Notes: generated from the letters alone by a model not told the origin. Shown: positions 50,984-59,957, counted from the stretch's first letter. The stretch is 60,062 nt of DNA from CAG-791 sp963650385 (GCA_963650385.1 CAVJLL010000013.1:1-60062); one strand, 5' to 3'. Program-made: numbers and translations.

Positions 50984-52300
50984 CTATCCCAATGCGTGGC
51001 GTACGTTCTGCGCGGCATGCTCACTGAGTTTTCGGTATTCTGCAATCTCTTTCTCTGTGAAATCCCGGAACCGCAGCTCCTCGATATCCCGGAAGGCCCT
51101 CTCCAGCGCCTCCTCGAGGGGTGCTGACTCCTCTCCGAAGCGGTAATATGCCTTCGGCCGCGCGTCCTCGGACGGGCGAACCTTTATTTTCTCCACGAGC
51201 TTTTTCCGCACCAGCTTCTGCAGGCTAAGACTCAGCCCCCGCGCCGAGAGTCCGGTATAGCTGCGCATCTCCGCTGCAGCCGCCTCCCCGCCGGCCAGCT
51301 TCAGATACAGGAGGATCTGTACCTCACCCTCCTCCAGATCGCAGCCCTTCATGACGCGCTCCAGGGAGCGCTCCAGCATCCGGTCCTCATAGAAGTTCAG
51401 CGCAAACGGGTTGCCCTGCATGGAGGGATCAATGCGCACGTCCACGCGCTCCTGTCCGAGGCGCTTTTCGGGTGCCACGGGATTCACGGTGCCGTCCTTG
51501 GCGAAATTCAGCAGGAAGGAATAGATCACCGGGCTCCTGCGCAGGTACCCGCCTTCCTTATAAATGTCCTTATAGAAGCTGCTGTAATACTCGATGACGT
51601 TGAGCTTCATCCGGACCGTGCGGCTGATGCTCGCACCGCCCTGCGCGACCAGGGACCCCTCGGTCTTGACGTAGTAATACACGGGTGCCTTCAGCGCATA
51701 GATATGGTCGGTATGGAGCACATACTCCATGTTGAAAATAAAATCCTCCGCCCAGTCCAGCCGGGCATCCATGCGCAGCTGGTATTCCTCGATGATGCTG
51801 CGGCGGAAGAACTTATTCCACAGCACGCCGTAGTAGAAGTCGGCCGGGCTCTTCATCATCTCGTCGGCATACTCCTCGCGGGTGAGGATGCGCTCCTCCT
51901 CGATGTCGCCCTTCTGGGAGAGATTCTTACCCACCACGCGGTAGAAATCGGCGATGACCATGTCACAGGTCGGGTTGTCCTCCATCGCGCGGACGAACAG
52001 CCTGGTCGCATCCGGTGCGATCCAGTCGTCAGCATCCAGGAACTGAATGTACTCGCCCGATGCAAGGTCCAGTGCCTGGTTGCGCGTGTCGGAGACGCCG
52101 GAATTTTCCTTGTGGATCACGCGTATTCTGGCATCCTCCGCCGCATATTCGTCCAGAATGCGCGGCGTGTCGTCCCTGCTCCCGTCGTCCATGACCAGCA
52201 GCTCGAAGTCGGAATAGGTCTGCTTCAAGATACTGTCCAGACATCTTCCTATGGTATTCTGTGCGTTGTACGCCGGTACAATGATGCTGACCTTTACCAT
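50984..52300 (-). CDS. Family 2 glycosyltransferase fused to a MarR-like winged helix
   Basis: 438 aa. Residues 1-290 are a GT-A glycosyltransferase (VSIIVPAYNAQNTIGRCLDS; MDDGSRDDT at 37-45; FLDADDWIAP at 87-96; WAEDFIFN at 183-190), the type that adds sugars to surface glycans or teichoic acids. Residues about 305-430 have MarR form: DLEEGEVQILLYLKLAGGEA (321-340), a recognition-helix segment TGLSARGLSLSLQKLVRKKL (349-368), a wing (KIKVRPSEDARPKAYYRF) and two C-terminal helices. Both parts share one continuous frame without an internal stop. AAAGGA precedes the ATG. It lies 17 bp after the DUF4317 gene, so the two form an operon. Confidence 0.85.
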   Translation of the reverse strand: MVKVSIIVPAYNAQNTIGRCLDSILKQTYSDFELLVMDDGSRDDTPRILDEYAAEDARIRVIHKENSGVSDTRNQALDLASGEYIQFLDADDWIAPDATRLFVRAMEDNPTCDMVIADFYRVVGKNLSQKGDIEEERILTREEYADEMMKSPADFYYGVLWNKFFRRSIIEEYQLRMDARLDWAEDFIFNMEYVLHTDHIYALKAPVYYYVKTEGSLVAQGGASISRTVRMKLNVIEYYSSFYKDIYKEGGYLRRSPVIYSFLLNFAKDGTVNPVAPEKRLGQERVDVRIDPSMQGNPFALNFYEDRMLERSLERVMKGCDLEEGEVQILLYLKLAGGEAAAAEMRSYTGLSARGLSLSLQKLVRKKLVEKIKVRPSEDARPKAYYRFGEESAPLEEALERAFRDIEELRFRDFTEKEIAEYRKLSEHAAQNVRHALG

Positions 52301-52317
52301 TTCTCGTGTCCTTTCCT

Positions 52318-53463
52318 TTATTCCTCCTCAGCCGGGCGCCGCGCTGTCAGAAGCCGGATGCCGTTCAGCTCGATGTCGTCCTGCACCGGAATCAGAATGT
52401 ACTCTCTTCCGTCGATGACCTTTGTTGTAATCATAGCAGACATTTCTTCCTTGACGGAGATCTTTATGCTGGGCGACTTGAGCTCCATGACGGTCCGGCC
52501 CGCCAGATTCTCTGCGTGAAAGGTCTGCCCCTCTCCCATCTCCTGATCATAGATCTCGTCGAACCGCTCCAGCGTCTTTTGCTCCGCGCCGGAATCGCTG
52601 AGCATGCGTCGAACCTCGGTCTTGCCGAGCTCGAGGGATTCCTCCCGCTCCTGGCTCTGGCGGACCATCTCGTTCAGGGAATCGGTCAGATTCTTCACAT
52701 TTTCAAAATCACAGTCCCGCCCCAGTGTCTGCTCCACCATACCGATGAACAGATCCTTCTGCACAGACTCCGTAAAGGGCATGTCCCCGCCGATGAGGCC
52801 GTCCATCAGCTCCGGATGACGCTCGTCCTCCTTTTTGGCATAGTAGAGGATGGAATGGATGTCCGCCCCGCGGTCATGGAAGGCCGGGAAGAGGAAGCCC
52901 AGCTCCGGCATCTGGACGCCCAGGTCGCTTTTTTTGTTGACAAAGGTGAGCGTGTTCTCGTCGTAGCAAAGGCCCTCCTTGACCTCCACCACGGGGCAGA
53001 TGCAGCAGATCAGGAAGGAGTAGATGTTCTCACTGGCATCGTCCATATCGATCCCGTCGGAGGTTCTGCCGGGCACGTCGTACACGCCGTGGGCCAGAAC
53101 GATCAGATGCCGCCCTGCAAGATCCAGGTTCTCCAGAATATGGGTGAAGAATTCCCGGTTCAGCTCCTCGTCCTTAAAATCCGACTGCAGCATGCGGAAC
53201 ATCATCGCCTGCTTGCCGCCTGCTGCCTCCTCTGCCAGCGGGAATTCCATGGTGAAGAGATTCCTGCCGATCTTGCCGGTCAGCGTCTTGCGGAACAGCT
53301 CACAGTATTTCTCCAGCTCCTCCTCCGGAAGCGCCCGAAACGTTTCCTTGAGCTGTGTGATGATGCCGCCGTCCTCGCCGGCAAAGCAGCCGGTCATGCG
53401 GTCGATGACGCATTTGGTCTTCGTCATGGTCTTTCTGATTTCCTGAATTTCCTTACGATCCAT
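52318..53463 (-). CDS. DUF4317 family protein
   Basis: 381 aa, cytoplasmic, no membrane helix. It begins with the family pattern MDRKEIQEIRKTMTKTKCVI then DRMTGCFAG. The C-terminal third contains a helical segment (LERFDEIYDQEMGEGQTFHA) and a beta end. DUF4317 proteins are common in Lachnospiraceae and their function is unknown. Co-transcribed with the downstream glycosyltransferase-MarR fusion (17 bp gap). Confidence 0.88.
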   Translation of the reverse strand: MDRKEIQEIRKTMTKTKCVIDRMTGCFAGEDGGIITQLKETFRALPEEELEKYCELFRKTLTGKIGRNLFTMEFPLAEEAAGGKQAMMFRMLQSDFKDEELNREFFTHILENLDLAGRHLIVLAHGVYDVPGRTSDGIDMDDASENIYSFLICCICPVVEVKEGLCYDENTLTFVNKKSDLGVQMPELGFLFPAFHDRGADIHSILYYAKKEDERHPELMDGLIGGDMPFTESVQKDLFIGMVEQTLGRDCDFENVKNLTDSLNEMVRQSQEREESLELGKTEVRRMLSDSGAEQKTLERFDEIYDQEMGEGQTFHAENLAGRTVMELKSPSIKISVKEEMSAMITTKVIDGREYILIPVQDDIELNGIRLLTARRPAEEE

Positions 53464-53489
53464 TTTGTATGATTCGCTCCTTTTAATTT

Positions 53490-53541
53490 TGTACAGTCTA
53501 TTCGCCTAGCCAGCGACAGGCTGGCGGGCCCAAGTTGCCAC
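53490..53541. repeat. Rearranged family B repeat
   Basis: TTGTACAGTC...CGCCTAGCCAGCGACAGGCTGGCGGGCCC: the GTACAG start and the GCCAGC/GCTGGC arms of family B are present but the central core is missing. It lies between the divergent DUF4317 and flippase-like genes. Confidence 0.4.
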
Positions 53542-53570
53542 TTCTTCCGTAACCTGCTACACTTACGCTC

Positions 53571-54620
53571 ATGAATAAGAAGAAAAACAACAAGCAGCTA
53601 TTGTGGGCATTGATTTCCCTTCTCCTGGCCGTTATGTCCGTCTGGGCCGTCATGAGCCAGAGCAAGGACATGAGTATGTCGGACCTGTTTGCAGCCCTTC
53701 TGGCCTGCCATCCCGGATGGCTGATTCTGGCTGTGATCTGCATGTTCGGCTACATCGCCTTTGAGGGAATCGCCATCTGGTATCTCCTGCGTCACTGCGG
53801 CTATAACCGCCGTGTGGGGCAGGGCATTCTGTATGCCTCCTCGGATATCTACTGCGCCGCCATCACGCCTTCGGCAACCGGCGGACAGCCGGTCTGCGCC
53901 TGGTTCATGCTGCGCGACGGCATTCCGATGGGCTTCATCACAGCCATACTGGCACTGTACCTGATTGCCCATACCTTTGCAACGCTGGTGATCGGATTTC
54001 TCACGGTACTTCTGAATCCGACCTCGTTCGGCGAGCTGACGCTTCTGGCGAAGCTTCTCGTTATCCTGGGGTATCTTACGGTAACGGGGCTTGCCGTTTT
54101 GTTCGTCTGCCTCCTGAAGAAGGCCGCCATGATCCAGCGCGTCGGCAACCGCATCATCGACTGGCTCACCCGCAAGGGCTGGGTGAAGCAGACCGTCTAC
54201 TGGAAAAACCGTCTGGCCGGCGTTCTCGAGGATTACAGCAGCTGCCTGACCGTCATTAAGGGCAAGGAGCGCATCCTCGTTGTCCTCTTCGCCTTAACGC
54301 TCCTGCAGCGCCTGTCGCAGACTGTTGTTCCTGCCTTGGTGTACCTGGCGCAGGGCGGCTCCTTTGCATACACCGGTCAGGTCTTTGCCTCCCAGATTTA
54401 TTCCGCCATCGGCTCCATGTGCATGCCGGTCCCCGGCGGCATGGGCATCGCCGACTACCTGCTCTTTAACGGACTGCACGCCTTCCTGGAAAAGGAAGCT
54501 GCGCTCCAGCTCGAGCTCCTCTCCCGGAGCTGTTCCTTCTACCTGTGCGTGTTCATCAGCCTTGTGATCGTCATCGCCGGATACATTAAGCGGCACCGCT
54601 TCTACTTCCGTGCGAAGTAG
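53571..54620 (+). CDS. LPG_synthase_TM / UPF0104 flippase-like membrane protein
   Basis: 349 aa, about eight membrane helices, the size of the transmembrane domain of MprF without its catalytic domain. Typical segments are ITPSATGGQPVCAWFMLRDG (the AxxPSxxGGEP motif of the family) and VPGGMGIADYLLFNGL near the C-terminus. MprF-like domains translocate aminoacyl lipids; stand-alone members are often linked to glycolipid transport. No ribosome-binding site is evident before this ATG, so the start or its regulation is uncertain. Confidence 0.88.
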   Translation: MNKKKNNKQLLWALISLLLAVMSVWAVMSQSKDMSMSDLFAALLACHPGWLILAVICMFGYIAFEGIAIWYLLRHCGYNRRVGQGILYASSDIYCAAITPSATGGQPVCAWFMLRDGIPMGFITAILALYLIAHTFATLVIGFLTVLLNPTSFGELTLLAKLLVILGYLTVTGLAVLFVCLLKKAAMIQRVGNRIIDWLTRKGWVKQTVYWKNRLAGVLEDYSSCLTVIKGKERILVVLFALTLLQRLSQTVVPALVYLAQGGSFAYTGQVFASQIYSAIGSMCMPVPGGMGIADYLLFNGLHAFLEKEAALQLELLSRSCSFYLCVFISLVIVIAGYIKRHRFYFRAK

Positions 54621-54644
54621 ATCCCGACAGTTCAAGGCCCGCAG

Positions 54645-54682
54645 CGGCGACAGGGGGCAGAGTTGTCTGCCCCCTGTCGCTT
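54645..54682. repeat. Perfect 15-bp stem hairpin, family B-related
   Basis: GCGACAGGGGGCAGA (54647-54661), loop GTTG, TCTGCCCCCTGTCGC (54666-54680). AGTTGTC in the loop and the CCTGTCGCTTGCGAG.CTGTTA flank match the right half of family B copies, but the stem bases differ while pairing is kept. It lies just after the flippase-like gene. Confidence 0.6.
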
Positions 54683-54711
54683 GCGAGCCTGTTATTATAC
54701 CATCCGGAAGC

Positions 54712-54749
54712 AAAAACCGGGCCATGCAATCGCATGGCCCGGTTTTTTT
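54712..54749. terminator. Bidirectional terminator
   Basis: AAAAACCGGGCCATGC pairs perfectly with GCATGGCCCGGTTTTT around AATC, with T-runs on both strands. It separates the converging flippase-like and GT2 genes; the last codon of the GT2 gene touches it. Confidence 0.9.
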
Positions 54750-56043
54750 ATTCCTGAAGACTGCTCAGCGACTGGTGCTCTACCCTCTTCCACTTTTTCT
54801 CCGGGAAGAAGAACGCACGCATCGAGCACAGGATATATACCAGCATGAACACCGGACAGGTAAGGATGGCCGGCAGGAGGTCCCGCAGGGAGATGCGGTT
54901 GAATCTGGCTGCTCCTGCAAGCGGCACGCAGACGGCGATCATCCCCAGCAGGGATATATCAAAGGACAGCCAGAAGATCAGCTGCCAGTATTTCCACATG
55001 AAAAAGCCATTGACCAGCATCAGCACAAAGCTGATCCAGGAAACGGGTCCCATCAGGAGCAGCATCAATGCATCTAGCTGCCGAAGGCACCGTTTTCCGG
55101 TCATCGGCGGGGTCCCGGGCTTTCTCTTCAGCAGCTCCAGACCGTAGCTTTGCAGAATCTGATAGCTTCCTGTACACCATCTGGCCAGCTGATTGACCAT
55201 CGGGCCAAACTGCCAGGGCTGCTCATCATAGCAGACAGCCGTAACGCAGAAGGCGGTGCGCCGCCCCTGCAGGAGGTTCTGAATGGAGAACTCCACGTCC
55301 TCGGTGATGGTCTTGGTATTCCATCCGTTTTCCAAAAGGCTCTTCTTCACGGCAAAGCCCGTGCCGGTCAGGAAGGCAGACAGCCCCAGCTTCTCCCTCG
55401 CATAGGAGAAAAAGGTTGAATAGGTCGACCAGTACAGCGTATACCATTTGGTAATGAGTGAGGTATAGGGCTTCCCGCCCAGGCGGTTTCCCTGAATGAT
55501 CTCATCGCCTGCATTCATCTGCTGATTGATCTCTGCAAAGAAATCCGGCTGCACCACGTTGTCCGCGTCGAATACCGCAAACGCATCGATGGAGCTTCCG
55601 GCATCCTCGAGAATCTTCGGAATTCCCCAGTTCAAAACCGCGCCCTTGCCGGTTGTCGGACCGTCGTTTCGCTCATAGACCGTTACAAACGGATATTCCC
55701 GCCCGATGTCTGCCGTCCGGTCGCTGCAATGGTCGGCAATCAGGTAGACGTGCAGGCAGTCCGCCGGGTACCGTACGCCGGCAATGCTCTTTAACAGCGC
55801 AGGGAGCGCCTTTTCCTCATTGCGCGCGCACACCACAATGGCGAAGCGGTTGTGGTAGCGCACCAGCGGGAAATGCCTTCGCTTGCGCGTAAGCCCCAGC
55901 GCGGCAACAGCGACAATCCACACGGAGCTAATGCTCAGGATCGGCAGCAGTATGCCGCAGATCCTCGCCGGCAGCGGCAGCTCCGGCGTTCGGAGGATCT
56001 CTGTAATCAGCATATATAACGGACCGCACCAGGAAGGATTCAT
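54748..56043 (-). CDS. Membrane-bound family 2 glycosyltransferase
   Basis: 431 aa. One N-terminal membrane helix (about 26-50), a GT-A domain with IVVCARNEEKALPALLKSI, AFAVFDADNVVQPDF (DxD), TEDVEFSIQ and the QLARWCTGS motif (Q/RxxRW, processive type), then three to four C-terminal membrane helices. It resembles N-acetylglucosamine- or cellulose-synthase-like enzymes that make and export surface polysaccharide; product unknown. GAGGG precedes the ATG at 56043; an in-frame GTG at 56076 has no ribosome-binding site. Confidence 0.88.
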   Translation of the reverse strand: MNPSWCGPLYMLITEILRTPELPLPARICGILLPILSISSVWIVAVAALGLTRKRRHFPLVRYHNRFAIVVCARNEEKALPALLKSIAGVRYPADCLHVYLIADHCSDRTADIGREYPFVTVYERNDGPTTGKGAVLNWGIPKILEDAGSSIDAFAVFDADNVVQPDFFAEINQQMNAGDEIIQGNRLGGKPYTSLITKWYTLYWSTYSTFFSYAREKLGLSAFLTGTGFAVKKSLLENGWNTKTITEDVEFSIQNLLQGRRTAFCVTAVCYDEQPWQFGPMVNQLARWCTGSYQILQSYGLELLKRKPGTPPMTGKRCLRQLDALMLLLMGPVSWISFVLMLVNGFFMWKYWQLIFWLSFDISLLGMIAVCVPLAGAARFNRISLRDLLPAILTCPVFMLVYILCSMRAFFFPEKKWKRVEHQSLSSLQE

Positions 56044-56163
56044 ATCTGCCCTCGTCTTTGCTATTACTGGTATCACCTGTATTATTGCAATTCATACACT
56101 TTCGCATACAGAGTATCATGCCCTTGATAAGCAAATGTGAATATAGTGTGAAAAAAGGATAAA

Positions 56164-56198
56164 GAAAATGCCGGCCGCCCATCACAGGCAAGCCGGCA
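56164..56198 (-). terminator. Terminator after the SNF-family transporter gene
   Basis: On the minus strand TGCCGGC...GCCGGCA (56170-56175 with 56192-56197) forms a stem, followed by TTTTCTTT. It is 20 bp past the stop codon. Confidence 0.75.
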
Positions 56199-56217
56199 GA
56201 CAGCGTCAGGAGACGCT

Positions 56218-57609
56218 TCAGATGATTCCGAGACTCTGCAGCAGGAGAACGAGCAGGAGCACCGGCGTCACAAAGCGGATCATAACCGTGTACAGCCGCT
56301 TCCGCGACATTTTTTTGCCGCTCTTCTCCACCTCATCGATTACGGCCTGCGGTCCCAGCACCCAGCCGACGAGAATGCAGGTCAGAATCGACACGATCGG
56401 CATCAGTATGCTGTTGCTCAGATAGTCCATGATATCCAGAATCTGCGCTATTGTTTCGTTGGGCAGCGTCACCTCGAAATACAGCGCGTTATACCCTAGA
56501 CACACAACGATCCCGGCTGCCAGTGTATAGACAGCGCACAGCATGCAGGCGCGACGCCGCGTCATCCCTGTCTGGTCCATGAGACTCGAAACCAATGCCT
56601 CCAGGATCGAAACCGAGGATGTGAGTGCAGCGAACAGGACCATCACAAAGAAAACCGTACCGATAAGCGTTCCGATCCCGCCCATGGCGCCGAATACCTT
56701 CGGCAGCGTAACGAACATCAGGCTGGGGCCGGCCGACATGCCTTCCGTTCCCAGAAACGCATATACCGTCGGTACGATCATCATTCCGGCCAGAAATGCC
56801 ACCAGCGAATCAAAGATCTCAATCCGGCCGATGGACTGGTTGATGTCCACATCGTCCTTCATGTAGGACCCGTAGGCGATCATGATACCCATGGCTACGC
56901 TGAGCGAATAGAACAGCTGTCCCATGGCATCCACCACAACGGACATGAATTTCGGCAGCGTCATTCCCTTCAGGTTGGGAACGACATAGATCTGCAGTCC
57001 CTCCAGGGCTGTTCTGGTCACACCCGCCTCATCCGTGTGATGGATCGTCAGTCCGAAGATGCCGATGCCGAATATGAGCACCACCAGAATCGGCATGATG
57101 ATCTTCGAGCAGCGCTCGATTCCGTTCTCCACGCCCAGATAAACGATGAAAAAGGTTGCTGCCAGGAACAGGAGCATACAGACAATCGGTTCGGACACGC
57201 CCGAAATAAAGCTGCTGAAATTCCCGTCCTCTGCTGCGGTCTGTACACGGCCTGCCGCAAAGACTGCAAAATAACGCAGCACCCAGCCGCCGATGGCACA
57301 GTAATACGGCAGAATAATGGCAGGCACGAGGCAGGCAAGCCGCCCCAGAAATTTCCAGCCCGGCCGCAGTTTTTCATAGGCTGTCAGCGGACTCTGCCGG
57401 GTCCTTCGCCCGATGGAAATCTCGGTGGTCAGCAGCGTAAAGCCAAAGGTAACTGCCAGCACCAGATACACCGCCAGGAAAATACCGCCGCCGTCCTTGG
57501 CCGCAAGATACGGGAATCGCCAGATGTTGCCCAATCCGACCGCACTGCCCGCCGCTGCCAGTACAAAGCCCAGCGAACCGCTGAAGCTTCCTCGTTTCTT
57601 CTCCTTCAT
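56218..57609 (-). CDS. Sodium:neurotransmitter symporter (SNF/NSS) family protein
   Basis: 463 aa, eleven to twelve membrane helices of the LeuT fold. The first unwound helix reads AAAGSAVGLGNIWRFPYLA, with the sodium and substrate-binding backbone; VDAMGQLFYSLSVAMGIMI is TM6. Bacterial members import amino acids such as Trp, Tyr or Met. AGGAGA precedes the start. It stands alone and ends at its own terminator. Confidence 0.93.
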   Translation of the reverse strand: MKEKKRGSFSGSLGFVLAAAGSAVGLGNIWRFPYLAAKDGGGIFLAVYLVLAVTFGFTLLTTEISIGRRTRQSPLTAYEKLRPGWKFLGRLACLVPAIILPYYCAIGGWVLRYFAVFAAGRVQTAAEDGNFSSFISGVSEPIVCMLLFLAATFFIVYLGVENGIERCSKIIMPILVVLIFGIGIFGLTIHHTDEAGVTRTALEGLQIYVVPNLKGMTLPKFMSVVVDAMGQLFYSLSVAMGIMIAYGSYMKDDVDINQSIGRIEIFDSLVAFLAGMMIVPTVYAFLGTEGMSAGPSLMFVTLPKVFGAMGGIGTLIGTVFFVMVLFAALTSSVSILEALVSSLMDQTGMTRRRACMLCAVYTLAAGIVVCLGYNALYFEVTLPNETIAQILDIMDYLSNSILMPIVSILTCILVGWVLGPQAVIDEVEKSGKKMSRKRLYTVMIRFVTPVLLLVLLLQSLGII

Positions 57610-57659
57610 CTCTCCTGTCTCCTCGTAACAAAACTCGCGTGCACTGCTATTTCTCTAAG

Positions 57660-58001
57660 TCACGCAAGCCTTGATTTTAGCACGAGAAGCCTTGGCATGA
57701 AATATTTTTTACCGGCGGCCCCGACCAGGAATGGATGGTGCTGTGCAGTCAGCCATAACTCCTCATCCTGGATCATTCCCGCGCGATATGCCGTTTTCAA
57801 TATGGTTTTCGGTGATCCTGTTGCTCCCTCCGCGTATCCATTGATTTCCAGGATTTCCTTCATTGCTTTCCATGCCTGCTCAAAGCAGATCTCATAAAGC
57901 CCGACTATTCCGGTAATTTCCACAGTTCCATATGGTTCATGATAGGAATAGATCACCTTCAGATTCTTCAGTGCAGCCTTAAAATTGTCATACTTTTTCA
58001 T
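57660..58001 (-). CDS. HEPN-type nucleotidyltransferase partner, C-terminus altered
   Basis: 113 aa, HI0074 family. Residues 1-88 fit well: MKKYDNFKAALKNLKVIYSY, QAWKAMKEILEINGY, GSPKTILKTAYRAGMIQDEE, LWLTA. At that point relatives continue with the RNxxxH active site and two helices; here the frame runs into QHHPFLVGAAGKKYF and stops after 24 unrelated residues. It therefore lacks the HEPN catalytic motif and may be a decayed or recombined gene. It overlaps the MNT gene by 14 bp. Confidence 0.75.
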   Translation of the reverse strand: MKKYDNFKAALKNLKVIYSYHEPYGTVEITGIVGLYEICFEQAWKAMKEILEINGYAEGATGSPKTILKTAYRAGMIQDEELWLTAQHHPFLVGAAGKKYFMPRLLVLKSRLA

Positions 58002-58296
58002 AAATGAGAATACCCTCTCGCCGAATGGATTCTGATAATTCTTTCTGCATTGGCTTAGCCAGATCAATAATATCAAATTCCAGCAAGGTAGATGTTTCCT
58101 CATCAACATCCAAAATAAAAGAGCTGCTGTTTCCACCCTGAAAAGCCAGATCAATATCGCTGCGTTCCCTGTAATCCCCTCTTGCTCTGGAGCCGAAGAG
58201 AATCACCTTTTCCACATGGTTTTTCCGAGCCAATGCAGTGATTTCATCGATTACCTTTTGCCGTATTCCCGTTTGTCTGTAAAGCTCTTCCTTCAT
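57988..58296 (-). CDS. MNT-type nucleotidyltransferase (antitoxin-like)
   Basis: 102 aa. Minimal nucleotidyltransferase fold: KVILFGSRARGDYRERSDID holds the GSxARG(x)8SDxD metal-binding motif; the third Asp is in LLEFDIIDL. In MNT/HEPN modules this protein neutralises the HEPN RNase by adding AMP to it. Here the partner lacks the usual active site, so the pair may no longer work as a toxin-antitoxin. The ribosome-binding site is weak. Confidence 0.87.
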   Translation of the reverse strand: MKEELYRQTGIRQKVIDEITALARKNHVEKVILFGSRARGDYRERSDIDLAFQGGNSSSFILDVDEETSTLLEFDIIDLAKPMQKELSESIRREGILIYEKV

Positions 58297-58361
58297 AAAA
58301 TCACAATTCCCGACCCGCTGCTCACTCTAATTTCTATTGTCCATACAAAATTGCTGCGTTG

Positions 58362-58754
58362 TTAAATCCACCATCGGGGTGTAAGCTCTCCAAGAGTTAT
58401 AATTTCTCCATTTTCGTAGTCCATCATAACCTCAATCTCTCTGTATTTATCCGGCATTAACTGTGTCATAAGTTCTCTGCAGGCACCGCATGGAGCCAAT
58501 ACTTTTCCATCCCAATTAACTGCAACTACTCGTTTTATTGCATCTTCTCCATTTGTAAGCATATTGAAAATTGCGTTTCTCTCAGCACATATTCCAAGTG
58601 TACATGCGCCATCTACACAAACACCAACATAGATTTTCCCGGAAATTGACTCTACTGCTGCTGCAACACCAGCCGTTTCAAGCATCTTCGATACTTTTCG
58701 AGGTTTCAAAACTTTCAATGCCTCAGCATAAAGTGTATTCCATATTTCGTTCAT
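58362..58754 (-). CDS. Cytidine deaminase-like protein
   Basis: 130 aa, homotetrameric CDA type by size. Zinc motifs GICAERNAI (C-A-E) and PCGACRELM (PCxxC) are intact. Pyrimidine salvage is the usual role (cytidine to uridine), although blasticidin-S deaminase-like members share this form. GGAG lies eight bases before the ATG. It precedes the MNT gene by 65 bp on the same strand. Confidence 0.88.
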   Translation of the reverse strand: MNEIWNTLYAEALKVLKPRKVSKMLETAGVAAAVESISGKIYVGVCVDGACTLGICAERNAIFNMLTNGEDAIKRVVAVNWDGKVLAPCGACRELMTQLMPDKYREIEVMMDYENGEIITLGELTPRWWI

Positions 58755-58819
58755 CGTCTTATCTCCGCAAATCCCGATTTATCCCGTACAAAGCTTCTCC
58801 ATGGTGTTTTCTTTAATAA

Positions 58820-58854
58820 GACCGTATCTCCTGCCCTGGAGCAGGGGCACGGTC
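58820..58854 (-). terminator. Hairpin after the AEC transporter gene
   Basis: GACCGT...ACGGTC outer stem with an inner CCTGCCC/GCAGGGG-type stem; on the minus strand TTATT follows, a poor T-tract. It probably ends the AEC transcript. Confidence 0.45.
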
Positions 58855-58896
58855 CTGACTTTGAACACATGAGGAGTCAGGTACCCGTGACCATTC

Positions 58897-59820
58897 TTAC
58901 AGTACGGCGGTCAGCAGCATGCCCCAGAGGGGCAGCGTAACCACCGACAATGCCGTGGTGAAAACTACGCATTTGGCAGCGGACTCCTTGTCGGCCTGAT
59001 ATTTCGCGGCCAGAAGCGACGTCGTGGAGCCGGCCGGCATAGCTGCAAGGAAAACCGATACTCCTGTCACCAGTGGATCGATCTGCAGCAGCCGGCATGG
59101 AAGATAAACCAGAAACGGAATCACGGCAAGGCGCAGCACGGCAAAATAGACCTGCTTCACGCTCGCAATGCTCTTCCAGTCTACATCAAACAGAATGGTG
59201 CCGATGTAGATCATGGTCATCGCTGTCGTACAGGAAGAGACCGCCGTCACCGTTTTGCCGAGAAATCCCGGCAGCGTGCATCCTGTCAGCATCAGAAACA
59301 TCCCAATGTACACCGCAATCATGCAGGGGTGCGTCAGCACCTTTTTAACCAGTCCCTTCCGGTCCGCCTCCTTGCTGAAATAGGAAACTCCGGCCGTCCA
59401 CATCACAATTCGCTGGGGGATCAGATAGATGGAGGCATAGAGAAGTCCCACGTCACCGAAAACAGCCTGCGTCAGAGGATTTCCCATGAATCCGGCGTTG
59501 GAGCATACGGTTGCGTACTGGTATACCTTCTTCTCACCGTCCTGCATTCCGCGGTAGCACACATAGCCGAGCAATGTGCACAGCACCTGAATCAGTATGG
59601 CAATGACCAACACCGTCCAGAGTGCTCCGCCCATATCAGACACAGAGTCTGCTTCACCGGCAAAGGCCTTTATGATGTTGCAGGGCAGAATGACGTACAG
59701 AATCAGATCCGTAAGGCAGGTGCGTCCTGCATCCGTTATGATGCCGATGCGCCGGATCACCAGTCCGATCACCATCAGGAGCACCATCTCGCCCATCAAT
59801 TCCAGCATTGGTAAAATCAT
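58897..59820 (-). CDS. AEC (auxin efflux carrier) family transporter
   Basis: 307 aa, ten membrane helices in two halves. The N-terminal half shows LVIRRIGIITDAG and LPCNIIKAF; the centre has SNAGFMGNPLTQAVFGDVGL, the family's conserved helix break; the end reads MPAGSTTSLLAAKYQADKES. Bacterial members move malate or other organic acids; substrate unknown. GGGAG lies nine bases before the ATG. Confidence 0.9.
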   Translation of the reverse strand: MILPMLELMGEMVLLMVIGLVIRRIGIITDAGRTCLTDLILYVILPCNIIKAFAGEADSVSDMGGALWTVLVIAILIQVLCTLLGYVCYRGMQDGEKKVYQYATVCSNAGFMGNPLTQAVFGDVGLLYASIYLIPQRIVMWTAGVSYFSKEADRKGLVKKVLTHPCMIAVYIGMFLMLTGCTLPGFLGKTVTAVSSCTTAMTMIYIGTILFDVDWKSIASVKQVYFAVLRLAVIPFLVYLPCRLLQIDPLVTGVSVFLAAMPAGSTTSLLAAKYQADKESAAKCVVFTTALSVVTLPLWGMLLTAVL

Positions 59821-59957
59821 TGTTCAGATCTCCCGTTCCGTCATGTCGATGCAGCAACGCAAAGCTTCCTGTGGCCAGTTTTACTGTTACAATTGCCTGT
59901 ATCTGAATAGCGACATTTTGCCTTCTACAATACTGCAAACCCGCATTTATCACAAGA

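Noticed and set aside
54645..54682. Terminator for the flippase-like gene
   Set aside because: The 15-bp stem is perfect but no T-run follows on either strand; the true terminator is at 54712. It fits better as a repeat relative.
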